From NCBI GenBank assembly GCA_031292555.1, contig JARLGV010000045.1:1-64000 (forward strand): DNA of 64,000 nucleotides, given 5' to 3'. The DNA comes from Fimbriimonas sp. GTDB lineage: Bacteria; Armatimonadota; Fimbriimonadia; Fimbriimonadales; Fimbriimonadaceae. Under the pieces are notes generated by a model. It was not told the origin of the DNA. It searched no databases and was given only the letters and a program-made list of their open reading frames with translations. Shown one piece after another: positions 1 through 8,775 of the stretch (position 1 is the first letter of the stretch; every line of letters starts with the position of its first letter). The position numbers were made by a program, and so were the translations under genes.

Positions 1-576
1 GCAAAGCACCTGGCGGAGAAGCTCTGCGCCTATTTCTTGGGGTCTGCCGGCGATGCATGGGTGCAGCCCACCGCCAAAGCCTACTTGGAAAGCCGGGGAG
101 ACATCCGAGCGATGCTCCGGCCGATTTTGAAGTCGTCCGAGCTCCTGTCGTCGCCTCCGATTCTGAAGCGGCCGTTCGACTACATGGTTTCTGCGATGCG
201 GGCCCTCGATGCAGAGACGGACGGAGGATCGGCCCTCCAAGAGCATCTATCGAAGATGGGCGAACCGCTCTACCAGTGGCCAATGCCGGACGGCTATCCG
301 ACCCGAACCGCATCCTGGACCGGCACGATGCTCCCTCGCTGGAATTTTGCTCTCGCCCTAGCTGGGAACCGAATCGGTGGCACGAATGTCGATTGGCACG
401 CACTTTTGCCCGCCCCAGAACCGGAGCGCCTGTTCGAATTGACCCACGCGGCCCGACCTGAACCCGAAGATCGCGAACTCTTCCATCGCGTCGACGCCGA
501 ACTGAAGCAAGAAGAGGATGGACGCCAAACGGCGGGCTTCCTGTGCCTCGCCTCCCCGAAGTTTCAATGGAGATGA
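1..576 (+). CDS. DUF1800 family protein, C-terminal part (cut by window edge)
   Basis: The reading frame is open from base 1 and ends at TGA 574-576, giving the last 191 residues of a protein that starts upstream. The first residues (AKHLAEKLCAYFLG) and the later PFDYMVSAMRAL and QWPMPDGYP stretches are typical of the DUF1800 family, large secreted proteins of unknown function. These are commonly encoded directly upstream of a DUF1501 gene, as here (start 4 bp further on). The pair is usual in Planctomycetota, Armatimonadota and some Proteobacteria. Co-translation with the next gene is likely because the Shine-Dalgarno of that gene lies inside the end of this one. The family is assigned from sequence; the function is unknown. 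Confidence 0.85.
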   Translation, partial: AKHLAEKLCAYFLGSAGDAWVQPTAKAYLESRGDIRAMLRPILKSSELLSSPPILKRPFDYMVSAMRALDAETDGGSALQEHLSKMGEPLYQWPMPDGYPTRTASWTGTMLPRWNFALALAGNRIGGTNVDWHALLPAPEPERLFELTHAARPEPEDRELFHRVDAELKQEEDGRQTAGFLCLASPKFQWR

Positions 577-580
577 CCGA

Positions 581-1900
581 GTGACGATCAAGAACAGTTG
601 GTGGAGTTGCGACGAGCAGAGGAAGTGGGAAGCATCAGTCTCCCGGCGCAGTGTCCTGCTGGGTGCAGGATTCAGCCTGGCGATGTGGACGGGAGCGAGA
701 TCGGCGCTGGCAGACCTTACGGTGGCAACCCAGGCAAGAGATCGTCCCCACGACGTGCTCGTGTACGTGTTTCTTCGAGGGGGCGCCGATGGGTTGAACA
801 TTGTGGCGCCCTATGCGGAGGACGCCTACTATCGCCGTCGCCCGAACCTCTCGATCGCCGCACCGAAGGATGCCCGGACGAAGCCGGAAGCGAGATTGCT
901 CGATCTGGACGGCTTCTTCGGTCTCCATCCAGCACTCGCTCCTCTACTCCCCTCCTATCGCGAGGGGCAGATGGCGATCCTCCATGCCGTCGGCTCGCAG
1001 GACGGCACCCGTTCTCACTTCGAGGCGATGGCGGCGGTAGAAAGAGGTCTGGCGTTCGAAGGACCGGGCCCTTCCAGTGGATGGATCGCCCGCCACTTGT
1101 CGTCGACCGAAAAGCAGGCGGATTCTCCGTTGCGCGCGGTTGCGTTCGGCGGAACAATGCCCGACTCCCTTCGAGGGGCATCAAACACGGTCGCGCTCGA
1201 ATCGATCACCGACTTCAAGTTGGAGACGGATGACGATCGCCGTGCTCACTTGGAACGATCCTTGTTGAGCCTATACAGCGAAGGTAGGGATGAAGTCGCC
1301 CATGCCGGTCAGGAGACCATCAAGGTGTTGGATGCGCTGCGGAAAATCGACCCCAACCAGTACAAACCTTCGAACGGGGCAACCTATCCGGCGACCGACC
1401 TCGGGAGTGGCTTTCGGCAAACGGCGTGCCTGATTCGCGCCAAGTTAGGGCTGGAGGTCGCGTGCCTTGACCGAACTGGGTGGGACACCCATTTCGCACA
1501 GGGCAGCACCGTTGGAATACTCGCTCTATCGCTTGATGACTTAGGCAAGTCGCTATCCGCGTTTGTCCGGGATCTTGGCCGCGAAATGGCGGGAGTGACG
1601 GTTGTCGTCATGACCGAATTCGGCCGCCGGCTTGCGGAGAACAGCAGCCTCGGCACCGACCACGGGCGGGCGAGCGCCATGTTCGTCTTGGGCGGGGGCG
1701 CAGCCGGGGGGCAGGTCTACCGGCGCTGGCCGGGGATCGAGGACTATCAACTGGACGAGACTGGCGATCTCAGGGTGACTACTGACTATCGGGACGTCCT
1801 CGCGGAAGTGCTCCGGAATCGGCTTGGAAGCGATCGGCTGGATACGATATTCCAAGGGTACGCGCCAAAACCAGTGGGAATCGTCAAAGCGGCTTTATAG
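581..1900 (+). CDS. DUF1501 domain protein, Tat-exported
   Basis: A 439-residue protein beginning at GTG 581. This start is preferred over an in-frame upstream start because a GGAG Shine-Dalgarno (569-572) sits eight bases before it and the Tat signal (SRRSVLLGAGFSL, residues ~21-33) is then near the N-terminus. The DUF1501 signature FLRGGADGLNIV, the TEFGRR motif and the TDHG motif are all visible; the family is distantly related to alkaline-phosphatase/sulfatase folds. The protein is expected to fold in the cytoplasm and be exported by Tat. It forms a two-gene unit with the preceding DUF1800 gene. The biochemical role of the family is not established. Confidence 0.9.
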   Translation: MTIKNSWWSCDEQRKWEASVSRRSVLLGAGFSLAMWTGARSALADLTVATQARDRPHDVLVYVFLRGGADGLNIVAPYAEDAYYRRRPNLSIAAPKDARTKPEARLLDLDGFFGLHPALAPLLPSYREGQMAILHAVGSQDGTRSHFEAMAAVERGLAFEGPGPSSGWIARHLSSTEKQADSPLRAVAFGGTMPDSLRGASNTVALESITDFKLETDDDRRAHLERSLLSLYSEGRDEVAHAGQETIKVLDALRKIDPNQYKPSNGATYPATDLGSGFRQTACLIRAKLGLEVACLDRTGWDTHFAQGSTVGILALSLDDLGKSLSAFVRDLGREMAGVTVVVMTEFGRRLAENSSLGTDHGRASAMFVLGGGAAGGQVYRRWPGIEDYQLDETGDLRVTTDYRDVLAEVLRNRLGSDRLDTIFQGYAPKPVGIVKAAL

Positions 1901-1924
1901 TGCAATCTGTCGTAAAATGAATCT

Positions 1925-2353
1925 ATGATGCGGTCTCGGCGAATGCGGACGGCGATCATTGGCGGCGTGCTGCTCGTGCCTGTCGGGTTCGCAGTTCTGG
2001 TTGGGGGAGACGGTAATTTGGCGGCCTATTGGCTCATCAAATTGCCGAGGTCGCGAGATGCCCGACTCGTAGGCACTTGGCAAGGGATAAAGCACACGAC
2101 GGACGGTTCGAAGATTCGAACCGTGGAGACAGTTTTCCAAGCCAATGGAAAGGGCATCTCGTCGATCGACGACGTGTATCGCGTGTCGTTTGATTGGGGA
2201 GTCGAAGGGGGCGTTCTTTACACCCGTCGGATGGCGACCGACGCTTGGTCGGCTTCGAGCCATCCGTACACTCTGTCGGCGGACCGGCAAACGGCCGGAT
2301 TCAAACATATCCGTATGTTCGACTTTGTCTGCGCCGACATGAAGCGCAAGTAA
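1925..2353 (+). CDS. Small membrane-anchored protein of unknown function
   Basis: A 142-residue protein with one hydrophobic segment near the N-terminus (residues ~9-25, TAIIGGVLLVPVGFAVLV) preceded by arginines, so it is probably an N-terminal signal anchor with the rest outside the cytoplasm. The remainder (GTWQGIKHTTDGSKI...VFQANGKG) has the look of a small lipocalin-like or copper-resistance-NlpE-like beta domain that measures deviation from a template, but no family can be named. It starts 24 bp after the DUF1501 gene and may be read through from it. No strong ribosome binding site is seen. Confidence 0.6.
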   Translation: MMRSRRMRTAIIGGVLLVPVGFAVLVGGDGNLAAYWLIKLPRSRDARLVGTWQGIKHTTDGSKIRTVETVFQANGKGISSIDDVYRVSFDWGVEGGVLYTRRMATDAWSASSHPYTLSADRQTAGFKHIRMFDFVCADMKRK

Positions 2354-2379
2354 GCCTGGGAGTGCGCCACCGATGGTAG

Positions 2380-4230
2380 CTAGTGGTTGATCCCGTAGGC
2401 ACAGAACTGGTCGAGGAGGACGTTTGACTGATCGACGTCTCCGACGATGCGAATGTACCGGCCGACCGTGGGCGCGATCCGGTAGGTTCGGATCGGCCCG
2501 GGCCGCTGTGACCAGTCGGTTTCGGTGACGACTGTCGTCTCCTCTCCGTGAAACTCGCCAGTCGTCGATATCAGAATGCGGAACTTGCTCCAGAAGCCGT
2601 TCGGGTCCTTTGATTTTGGACGAATCGTCAGCATCGTCAGGGTGACCGGGTCGTGAAGGTCTACTCCCCACCATTCTCCCGCCTTCCCGTTTTTCGGTGA
2701 CCAACCATGGTCGAGGCTTCGGGTGTCACCGTCAACCGCAGAATTGGGGACAGCGATCGTATCCGCATCGTCCTCGGCCGGCTTGTTCTTCGCCAGCGAC
2801 TGTTCGCCCAGCAGTATGAGGTAGGCGGAGCGACTCTGGGAGACTCCCTTGACCCTCACCGCCGTTACGGTACGTTGGGGAAACGTGATCTCGACCGGGA
2901 ACGTGCCCTTGTATCGAGCCAGCACCTCTTCTTCACCTTGGAACGCGCCAGTCAGTGACCCCTCGACGACCGCCTCGCCAGCCGGGTTGAGCAGCCCACT
3001 TATGGAGACGCCCCCCAAGTGGTCGTAGATCGTCGGCAATGCAGCGAGCGGTCCGGCTGAGGGCAGGAAGGTGGCGCTGCGGAGTCGATCGTTGCTGCTT
3101 GTCAGGACGAGCGGGTTCGGACCGGTGACCTGGGCCAAATCCTCGATGTCCAGCGACGGTGTGCCAATAAAGTTGTTCGAGTTAAGCGTCATCGGGCTCG
3201 TGTTCTCGATCGTGAGCGGCTTGGCATAGTCGATGAAGATGTTTTGGTAAAGCCGGATATCGGCCGAATGGTCGAGCGAACTCTTGAAGTACATTGCGAC
3301 CGGGCTTCCGGTGTCCATTGCGAAGGCGTTCCCTGTGTAGTTGGTCTTCGAACCGAATTCGTCTTCGATGCCGCATCGCGAGTTGCCGACGACAAGGTTT
3401 CCCTGAACAAGCGTGTCGGTGGCTCTCTGGAGGAGCAATCCGACTTGGCAATGAGCCTCCGTGTCGTCGATGAGTTTGTTGGAGGGTTGTCCCTGGATCA
3501 CGATGCCGTTGCCATCCGTCCAACTTACGTCGTTTGCCTCGAGCGTGTTGTCTGTGCATGGGGCGCCCGGTTCCTGGCCGAGGAGAATGCCGACCGTCTT
3601 GCACCGAACGACCTGGTTACGCATGATCTGGTTGTGATCGGAACCGTTCGCGATTAGTACGCCTTGTATTGCGCGGCCGTCGGCATCCGCCTTTTCGCCC
3701 GTATACGAGAAGTTGTTGTCCCGGATCAGACACGTGGAGGTCGCATCGAGAGACAGTGCGCAAAGCTCGTTGCGCGTGAAGTCGTTCTTTTCGATCGTGA
3801 CCTTCGAGCATCCAGTCAGCAACACGCCCGAACCGCACCCATGGATCGTAGCGGTCTGGATCTGCGACCCGGAAACTTTTCCCAAGCGGATGCCGATACC
3901 CGTATTGGCGCCTGTAACCGTCACGCCGGAGAGAGTCAACGACGATGTGCCCTGAGCCGAGATCCCGGTTGAGAAACCGACCAGCTTAACGTCTTTGATC
4001 GTCACGTTGCTCAGTGCCCCGATTTGTATACCAACTCCAGAACCTTCCAGCGTGGCTCCATGGCCTTCCAGCACGGTGCCACTATGGGCGATCTCAATCG
4101 GCTTGGTCAATTTGTAGACCTTGGCTTGAAGCCGAATGGCGGGAGGATTCGATTCCGGCTTTGTCGCCTGCATGGCGCCGGGATCGGCGATCCTACCTAG
4201 CAGGCCGATCATCACCACGATTGTGACCAC
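2380..4230 (-). CDS. Secreted right-handed beta-helix protein with C-terminal discoidin-like domain
   Basis: 616 residues. After a hydrophobic N-terminus (MVTIVVMIGLLG) residues ~35-380 consist of repeating short strands with G-N/D-x-I/V spacing (for example VLEGHGATLEGSGVGIQIG, IRDNNFSYTG, LEANDVSWTDGNGIVIQG). This is the pattern of PbH1/NosD-type parallel beta-helices found in pectate lyases and other polysaccharide-active enzymes. The last ~140 residues (from about AKNKPAEDD) resemble an F5/8 type C (discoidin) carbohydrate-binding domain, including GEWWGVDLHDPVTL. The gene is divergent from the LacI-type regulator, which may control it. The substrate is unknown and no catalytic residues can be assigned from sequence alone. 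Confidence 0.8.
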   Translation of the reverse strand: MVTIVVMIGLLGRIADPGAMQATKPESNPPAIRLQAKVYKLTKPIEIAHSGTVLEGHGATLEGSGVGIQIGALSNVTIKDVKLVGFSTGISAQGTSSLTLSGVTVTGANTGIGIRLGKVSGSQIQTATIHGCGSGVLLTGCSKVTIEKNDFTRNELCALSLDATSTCLIRDNNFSYTGEKADADGRAIQGVLIANGSDHNQIMRNQVVRCKTVGILLGQEPGAPCTDNTLEANDVSWTDGNGIVIQGQPSNKLIDDTEAHCQVGLLLQRATDTLVQGNLVVGNSRCGIEDEFGSKTNYTGNAFAMDTGSPVAMYFKSSLDHSADIRLYQNIFIDYAKPLTIENTSPMTLNSNNFIGTPSLDIEDLAQVTGPNPLVLTSSNDRLRSATFLPSAGPLAALPTIYDHLGGVSISGLLNPAGEAVVEGSLTGAFQGEEEVLARYKGTFPVEITFPQRTVTAVRVKGVSQSRSAYLILLGEQSLAKNKPAEDDADTIAVPNSAVDGDTRSLDHGWSPKNGKAGEWWGVDLHDPVTLTMLTIRPKSKDPNGFWSKFRILISTTGEFHGEETTVVTETDWSQRPGPIRTYRIAPTVGRYIRIVGDVDQSNVLLDQFCAYGINH

Positions 4231-4403
4231 GGAATCATTTTAGCGGTGCTGAATCCACCAGGGATTGCTAGGATTTTTATTAGATTGTGTTTTATTGCGT
4301 TTCGGAAGAGTTAGGATTTGGCCTACTTGGCACATAATCAATGTGGAGAGCCGATAGTAGGTTCAAAGTCGCCCAACTTAACGTCTTAACCTCGGTTGCC
4401 GCT

Positions 4404-5381
4404 ATGGCCGTTACCCTTCGAGACATCGCGAAAAAATTAGATATTTCTCACGTAACGGTTTCGCTCGTTCTGAACGACCGTCGTGATGTGACGATATCGG
4501 ATGAGACCCGGGCACGGGTCATCGATATGGCGCAAAAAATGGGCTATCGGCCCAACCATGCGGCGAGGGCACTTGCTAAGGGCAGGACGCAGATGATCGC
4601 CCTGTGGATGGCGAGTCCATCGAAGCTCTACTACGGGAAAGTCTTTGAGACTCTGTATGGGTTGATCCGAAATGCCGGATACGAGACGGTTTTTTGTTTG
4701 GCCGACTATGCGGACAGTAGCCGCAAGCCATATGACTGGCCGGTCGACGGGATCGTCGCCGTCGACACGTACGAGTTGGTCGGCAAGTTTGAGTTGCCCA
4801 AGGGCATCCCGGTCGTCACGTTGGGATCCCATGCCGAGAGCCGGTCCGACTCGGTGACGGTCGACATCTATGGTGGAGCAACGAAAGCGACTCAACACCT
4901 TGTTGAAATTGGCTGTAAACGGATTGCCCACGTCACGACCCAGAGACCGCTTGCCGAGCGGACGGGACGGAGCGCGGCTTATAAAGCAATCGTCAAAGGC
5001 GCTGGATTGAAATCTGAGGTGATCCTCTGCGAGCCGGGAGGTCCGCTCAAAGTCCGGGAATCGATCTGTGCCTACGTTGAGAAGCACGGATTGCCGGACG
5101 GGATGTTCTGCTACAGCGACGATTTCGCGTTCGCGACCATGCGAGCCATTGCAGATCTTGGATACCGGGTGGGGAAAGATTGCGCCGTCATCGGCTTCGA
5201 CAATGTGTTCGAAGCTCAGATCTCGATTCCGACGCTGAGCAGTGTCGCCCAACCGCTTGAGGACATGTGCCGCGTCGGCATGCACTTCCTTTTGAATCGG
5301 ATTCGCGAGCCGCACCTCGAACGGCAGGTCTCCAATATCCAGATGAGTTTGGTCACTCGCGACAGCACGATCCGCGAGTAG
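4404..5381 (+). CDS. LacI family transcriptional regulator
   Basis: 325 residues from ATG 4404. This start places the helix-turn-helix (VTLRDIAKKLDISHVTVS, residues ~3-20) at the extreme N-terminus, as in all LacI members; an upstream start at 4341 would add 21 residues with no counterpart. The HTH is followed by the hinge region (GYRPNHAARALA) and a periplasmic-binding-protein-like effector domain (GIVAVDTYELV, IAHVTTQRP, GMFCYSDDFAFATMRAI, VIGFDN). It probably represses genes for sugar use; the divergent beta-helix gene is the nearest candidate target. The effector sugar is not deducible. Confidence 0.92.
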   Translation: MAVTLRDIAKKLDISHVTVSLVLNDRRDVTISDETRARVIDMAQKMGYRPNHAARALAKGRTQMIALWMASPSKLYYGKVFETLYGLIRNAGYETVFCLADYADSSRKPYDWPVDGIVAVDTYELVGKFELPKGIPVVTLGSHAESRSDSVTVDIYGGATKATQHLVEIGCKRIAHVTTQRPLAERTGRSAAYKAIVKGAGLKSEVILCEPGGPLKVRESICAYVEKHGLPDGMFCYSDDFAFATMRAIADLGYRVGKDCAVIGFDNVFEAQISIPTLSSVAQPLEDMCRVGMHFLLNRIREPHLERQVSNIQMSLVTRDSTIRE

Positions 5382-5465
5382 CGAACAGAGTGTCACAATA
5401 CTCGTAGGAAACAACGGCGATTGCGTAGCGGGTGCTGCCCGGAGGGCGATCGGCCGAAGACCCAT

Positions 5466-6986
5466 ATGAGTGAAAACCAGATCGATCAGTCGACTGCTCT
5501 GCTCGAGCAGTTCGCCAACCGAGAATACGAGCACGGCTGGAGCAGCGATGTTGCCGCCGATACCTTTGAACCCGGCCTGAACGAAGACGTCGTTCGCCGT
5601 ATCTCTGCCAAGAAAGAGGAGCCCGAGTGGCTGTTGGACTGGCGCTTGAAAGCCTATCGCCACCTTCAGTCGATGAAGCTGCCGAAGTGGCCCAATGTTT
5701 ACTACCCGCCGATCGACCTCCAGTCGATCATCTACTATTCGGCGCCCAAGATGAAGCCGACCCTGAACTCGCTTGACGATGCGGATCCTGAGATCCTCAA
5801 GACGTTCCAAAAGTTAGGCATCCCGGTCGAGGAGCAGAAGGTTCTTCTCAATGTCAGCGGCGCGGCGCCTTCGGCCGCCGACGCGCTCGCCATGCCGAGA
5901 CAGCTTTCGGGCGTTGCCGTGGACGCCGTCTTCGATTCGGTTTCGGTCGTGACGACGTTCCGAGCCGAATTGGCGAAATTGGGCATCATCTTCTGCTCGA
6001 TTCAGGAAGCGGTCAAGGAGCATGCCGATCTGGTCAAGGAGTACTTGGGCAGCGTGGTGCCGTACAGCGACAACTACTTCGCGACCTTGAACTCGGCCGT
6101 GTTCTCCGACGGCTCGTTCGTATACATCCCGAAGGGCGTTCGCTGCCCGATGGAGTTGTCGACTTACTTCCGGATCAACGCCGCCAATACCGGACAGTTC
6201 GAGCGAACGCTGATCATCGCCGACGAGGGCGCCTACGTCAGCTATCTGGAGGGTTGCACCGCCCCGATGCGCGACGAGAACCAGCTTCACGCCGCGGTCG
6301 TTGAGTTGGTTGCCCTCACCGACTCGACGATCAAGTACAGCACGGTTCAGAACTGGTATCCCGGCGACAAAGAGGGTAAGGGCGGAATCTATAACTTCGT
6401 CACGAAAAGGGGCCGCTGCCGGGGCCGCCGAAGCAAGATCACCTGGACTCAAGTCGAAACCGGATCAGCCATCACTTGGAAGTACCCGAGCGTGATCCTG
6501 CAGGGCGACGACTCGATCGGCGAGTTCTACAGCGTGGCGCTGACTGCGAACAAGCAGCAGGCCGACACGGGCACCAAGATGATTCACATCGGCAAGAACA
6601 CCCGATCGACGATCGTCTCCAAGGGTATCTCGGCCGGCAACGGTCAGAACACCTATCGCGGCATGGTGCGCGTGAATCCGGGCGCCGAGAACGCGAGAAA
6701 CTACTCTCAATGCGACTCGATGCTGATGGGCGACCGCTGCGGCGCGCACACGTTCCCGTACATCGAGGTGAAGAACCCTACCGCCACCGTGGAGCACGAG
6801 GCTTCGACCTCCAAGATCGGCGAAGACCAGATCTTCTACTGCAACCAGCGCGGCATCCCCACCGAAGACGCCGTGAACATGATCGTCAGCGGATTCTGCA
6901 AAGAGGTCTTCCGAGAGCTCCCCATGGAATTCGCCGTAGAAGCCCAGAAGCTTCTGGGCGTCTCGCTAGAGGGTTCAGTAGGCTAG
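5466..6986 (+). CDS. sufB: Fe-S cluster assembly scaffold SufB
   Basis: 506 residues from ATG 5466 (MSENQIDQS...); the frame is open further upstream to 5421, but the ATG gives the family's usual N-terminus. SufB is the scaffold of the SufBCD complex, on which Fe-S clusters are built in the cytoplasm. Conserved landmarks are FADGSF-like [33 protein letters not shown], the basic stretch [29 protein letters not shown], and [23 protein letters not shown] with the essential C-terminal Cys region. The gene is isolated: it has no sufC, sufD, sufS or sufU beside it, although sufBCD normally form one operon. Confidence 0.95.
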   Translation: MSENQIDQSTALLEQFANREYEHGWSSDVAADTFEPGLNEDVVRRISAKKEEPEWLLDWRLKAYRHLQSMKLPKWPNVYYPPIDLQSIIYYSAPKMKPTLNSLDDADPEILKTFQKLGIPVEEQKVLLNVSGAAPSAADALAMPRQLSGVAVDAVFDSVSVVTTFRAELAKLGIIFCSIQEAVKEHADLVKEYLGSVVPYSDNYFATLNSAVFSDGSFVYIPKGVRCPMELSTYFRINAANTGQFERTLIIADEGAYVSYLEGCTAPMRDENQLHAAVVELVALTDSTIKYSTVQNWYPGDKEGKGGIYNFVTKRGRCRGRRSKITWTQVETGSAITWKYPSVILQGDDSIGEFYSVALTANKQQADTGTKMIHIGKNTRSTIVSKGISAGNGQNTYRGMVRVNPGAENARNYSQCDSMLMGDRCGAHTFPYIEVKNPTATVEHEASTSKIGEDQIFYCNQRGIPTEDAVNMIVSGFCKEVFRELPMEFAVEAQKLLGVSLEGSVG

Positions 6987-7001
6987 TTCGCACCCGTTCT
7001 C

Positions 7002-7358
7002 TTAGGCATCCGGCCAGTCATCCGCTCCCGATCTGGGTTTGGGGCTGGTCGGTGGCACACTGGCTCCCACACCGGCGGGACCCTGGCCATCGTCTTCGAG
7101 CCGCATTCGGCGGCGGGAGCGCGCCCGAACCTTTCGCCTCCGAATGAACTCAATCATCACCGAGACCAAAGCGAGGTCGGTGACAACGGGCGCCCAAGCG
7201 GAGTGGAGGATTCGGAAGAGCAGATAGTCCAGTAAGGCGATGACCGCCAATGGCAGCAGTAGCCAGGCAACACTCAGTCCCACCGTCATCAACGGTGAGA
7301 TTCGGATGGAAAGCATCGGCAGGAACCGACGTCGGTGACTGGAGCGTGCCTTGGCCAT
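7002..7358 (-). CDS. Small membrane protein of unknown function
   Basis: 118 residues with two adjoining hydrophobic segments (residues ~20-48, LMTVGLSVAWLLLPLAVIALLDYLLF, and ~55-68) flanked by strongly basic stretches (SSHRRRF, RRRKVRARSRRRMR), and a Pro-rich tail. It is predicted to be an inner-membrane protein with cytoplasmic basic ends. It ends 15 bp from the convergent end of sufB. The composition and the charge pattern argue for a real gene, but I recognise no family. Confidence 0.5.
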   Translation of the reverse strand: MAKARSSHRRRFLPMLSIRISPLMTVGLSVAWLLLPLAVIALLDYLLFRILHSAWAPVVTDLALVSVMIEFIRRRKVRARSRRRMRLEDDGQGPAGVGASVPPTSPKPRSGADDWPDA

Positions 7359-7390
7359 GCGTCGTGGTCACTAGTATAAACGGGCAGGCT

Positions 7391-7534
7391 GGGGTTCAGG
7401 GTTCAGGGCCGAGAATGGGTTCGGGATTCGGAGTCATACCAGTGGTCTGGAGACTGCACTTTGCGTATAGCGCCCATCCTGAACCGAACCTTTGACCCCC
7501 AGTTACCCCAAAACCCGTTTGTGCCTGAACCCTA
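7391..7534. repeat. G-rich inverted-repeat element A (gene-less)
   Basis: The plus strand holds five G-runs separated by TTCA/TTC spacers (7391-7425). After ~50 bp of ordinary sequence it turns C-rich (7473-7534). AGGGTTCAGG at 7398-7407 is exactly the reverse complement of 7524-7533, and the inner GGTTCGG motifs also pair. The left arm fits the G-quadruplex pattern. The element fills most of the gap between the ATPase gene of the efflux operon and the small membrane protein gene. It is built like the elements at 8311-8809, 14664-14827 and 27907-27978. Confidence 0.6.
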
Positions 7535-7555
7535 CAATGCCCCGTGCCGAGCAGA

Positions 7556-8305
7556 TTAGGCGGTGACGACGATTGGGGGATCGTCGGGGTTTGGCATCTT
7601 CTGGAGGACCTCTCGGGCGTTCGTTTGCTTCTTGACCTTCTCGTCGACCATGATTCGGCCGTCTTTGAAGCGGATAATCCGCTTGCAGTGCAGGGCGATC
7701 TCCTCTTCGTGGGTTACGATGACTACTGTCTTGCCGTCGTGGTTGAGATCTTGGAACACGGCCATGATCTCCTCGCTTGTGTGCGAGTCGAGGTTGCCCG
7801 TCGGCTCGTCGGCAAGCAGGAGCACTGGCTCGTTTACGATGGCCCGGGCGATCGCAACGCGCTGCTGCTGTCCACCGGAAAGTTCGCTGGGCTTGTGATC
7901 CATGCGCTGGCCAAGTCCCACGAGTTCGAGGGCGGCCTTGGCCTTCTCGTGGCGATTCTTCGATCCGGCGTACATGAGCGGGAGTTCGACGTTCTTGATC
8001 GCGCTGGTACGCGGCAAGAGGTTGAAGTTCTGGAAGATGAAGCCGAGATACCGGTTGCGTACGTCGGCGAGTGCGTTGTCGTTCATACGCGCGACCGCTT
8101 CGCCGTTCAGCAGGTACTCCCCATTTGTCGGCCGGTCCAGGCATCCGATCAAGTTCATAAACGTCGACTTTCCAGAGCCCGACGGCCCCATAATCGCGAC
8201 AAACTCCCCGGGCTCAACCGTCAAGTCGATAGCGCGAAGCGCATGGACGACCTGGTCACCCATAACATAGTCTTTAGAAAGGCGGTGGACTTCGATGATG
8301 TTCAT
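7556..8305 (-). CDS. ABC transporter ATP-binding protein, MacB/LolD type
   Basis: 249 residues. Walker A GPSGSGKST at residues 40-48, Q-loop FQNFNLLPRTSA, signature LSGGQQQRVAIARA, Walker B VLLLADEP and the H-loop VIVTHE are all intact. The length and the RTSAIKNVELPL segment fit the MacB/LolD/FtsE group, which pairs with FtsX-type permeases. The matching permease is upstream in the same transcript direction, but a separate element (8311-8809) lies between the two genes. The start codon is 5 bp from that element's end, so translation signals of this gene may come from the element. Likely role: energising the efflux or lipoprotein-type mechanotransmission of the neighbouring HlyD/TolC system. 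Confidence 0.93.
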   Translation of the reverse strand: MNIIEVHRLSKDYVMGDQVVHALRAIDLTVEPGEFVAIMGPSGSGKSTFMNLIGCLDRPTNGEYLLNGEAVARMNDNALADVRNRYLGFIFQNFNLLPRTSAIKNVELPLMYAGSKNRHEKAKAALELVGLGQRMDHKPSELSGGQQQRVAIARAIVNEPVLLLADEPTGNLDSHTSEEIMAVFQDLNHDGKTVVIVTHEEEIALHCKRIIRFKDGRIMVDEKVKKQTNAREVLQKMPNPDDPPIVVTA

Positions 8306-8310
8306 TTCGT

Positions 8311-8349
8311 GGGGTCGAGGGGAGTGGGGCGGGGCGGGGGGAGAGGGTC
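8311..8349 (+). repeat. Left terminal inverted repeat of the four-helix-bundle element
   Basis: The G-rich arm lies on the plus strand, with six runs of four or more G; it pairs with 8776-8809. It satisfies the G-quadruplex pattern several times over. In the minus-strand operon transcript this arm is C-rich and lies 3' of the small gene. Confidence 0.8.
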
Positions 8350-8356
8350 GGAGGGA

Positions 8357-8737
8357 TCAGGGATTGCGTTCGATACGGTTCAGGCCGGTTTGCAGTGCGC
8401 TCAATTGGCGGCTAACTTGGTCAATTTCGTGAAGTACTGGTTCGTACTGAAGCCCATAGCCTAGCATCTGGCAAGCAAGAACCTGGGTCTCGAGCTCGTA
8501 AAGGCTCCCATAGGAATCGGACAGGAACTTCAAATACTCCTTTCGGTAACGGCGACCGTATCCTTCGGCGATATTCGATGGAACGGAAACCGCCGCTCTG
8601 CGCATCTGCTGAGTCAAGCCGAATCGTTCCTCACTTGGGAGTTTACGGGTTTCTTCGTAGATGAGTTTCAATAGATCCATCGTCCTTTGCCAGACGCGCA
8701 GCTCCCGATAGCTCTTAAGGGGCACTCCCATCCCCAT
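8357..8737 (-). CDS. Four-helix-bundle protein (23S rRNA intervening-sequence protein family)
   Basis: 126 residues with the family hallmarks: the start LKSYRELRVWQRTMDLLKLIYEETRKLP, then FGLTQQMRRAAVSVPSNIAEGYGRR near the middle, and YLKFLSDSYGSLYELETQVLACQMLGY. This family (TIGR02436-like) was first seen in intervening sequences of Leptospira and Coxiella 23S rRNA genes and is structurally related to the Avd accessory protein of diversity-generating retroelements. Its biochemical role is not known; a basic surface that binds nucleic acid has been proposed for relatives. Alternative starts exist at 8737 and 8731. It has no relation to efflux and sits inside paired G-rich inverted repeats, so it is most likely an insertion in this operon. 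Confidence 0.9.
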   Translation of the reverse strand: MGMGVPLKSYRELRVWQRTMDLLKLIYEETRKLPSEERFGLTQQMRRAAVSVPSNIAEGYGRRYRKEYLKFLSDSYGSLYELETQVLACQMLGYGLQYEPVLHEIDQVSRQLSALQTGLNRIERNP

Positions 8738-8775
8738 GTTCTACCCACAAACGCAAAGCAAGGTGGCTTGGTTTG

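Noticed and set aside
1895-2704. Open frame of 269 codons on the minus strand
   Set aside because: Arg/His/Pro-rich translation, antisense to the small anchored protein and out of frame with the beta-helix gene.
4269-4319. TAGGATTT repeated twice 43 bp apart in the LacI/beta-helix intergenic region
   Set aside because: Short and AT-rich; could be operator half-sites but no symmetry was found.
4437-5810. Long open frame (457 codons) on the minus strand
   Set aside because: It lies antisense to the LacI regulator and sufB, both unmistakable, and its translation shows no family features; a by-product of GC-rich codon use.
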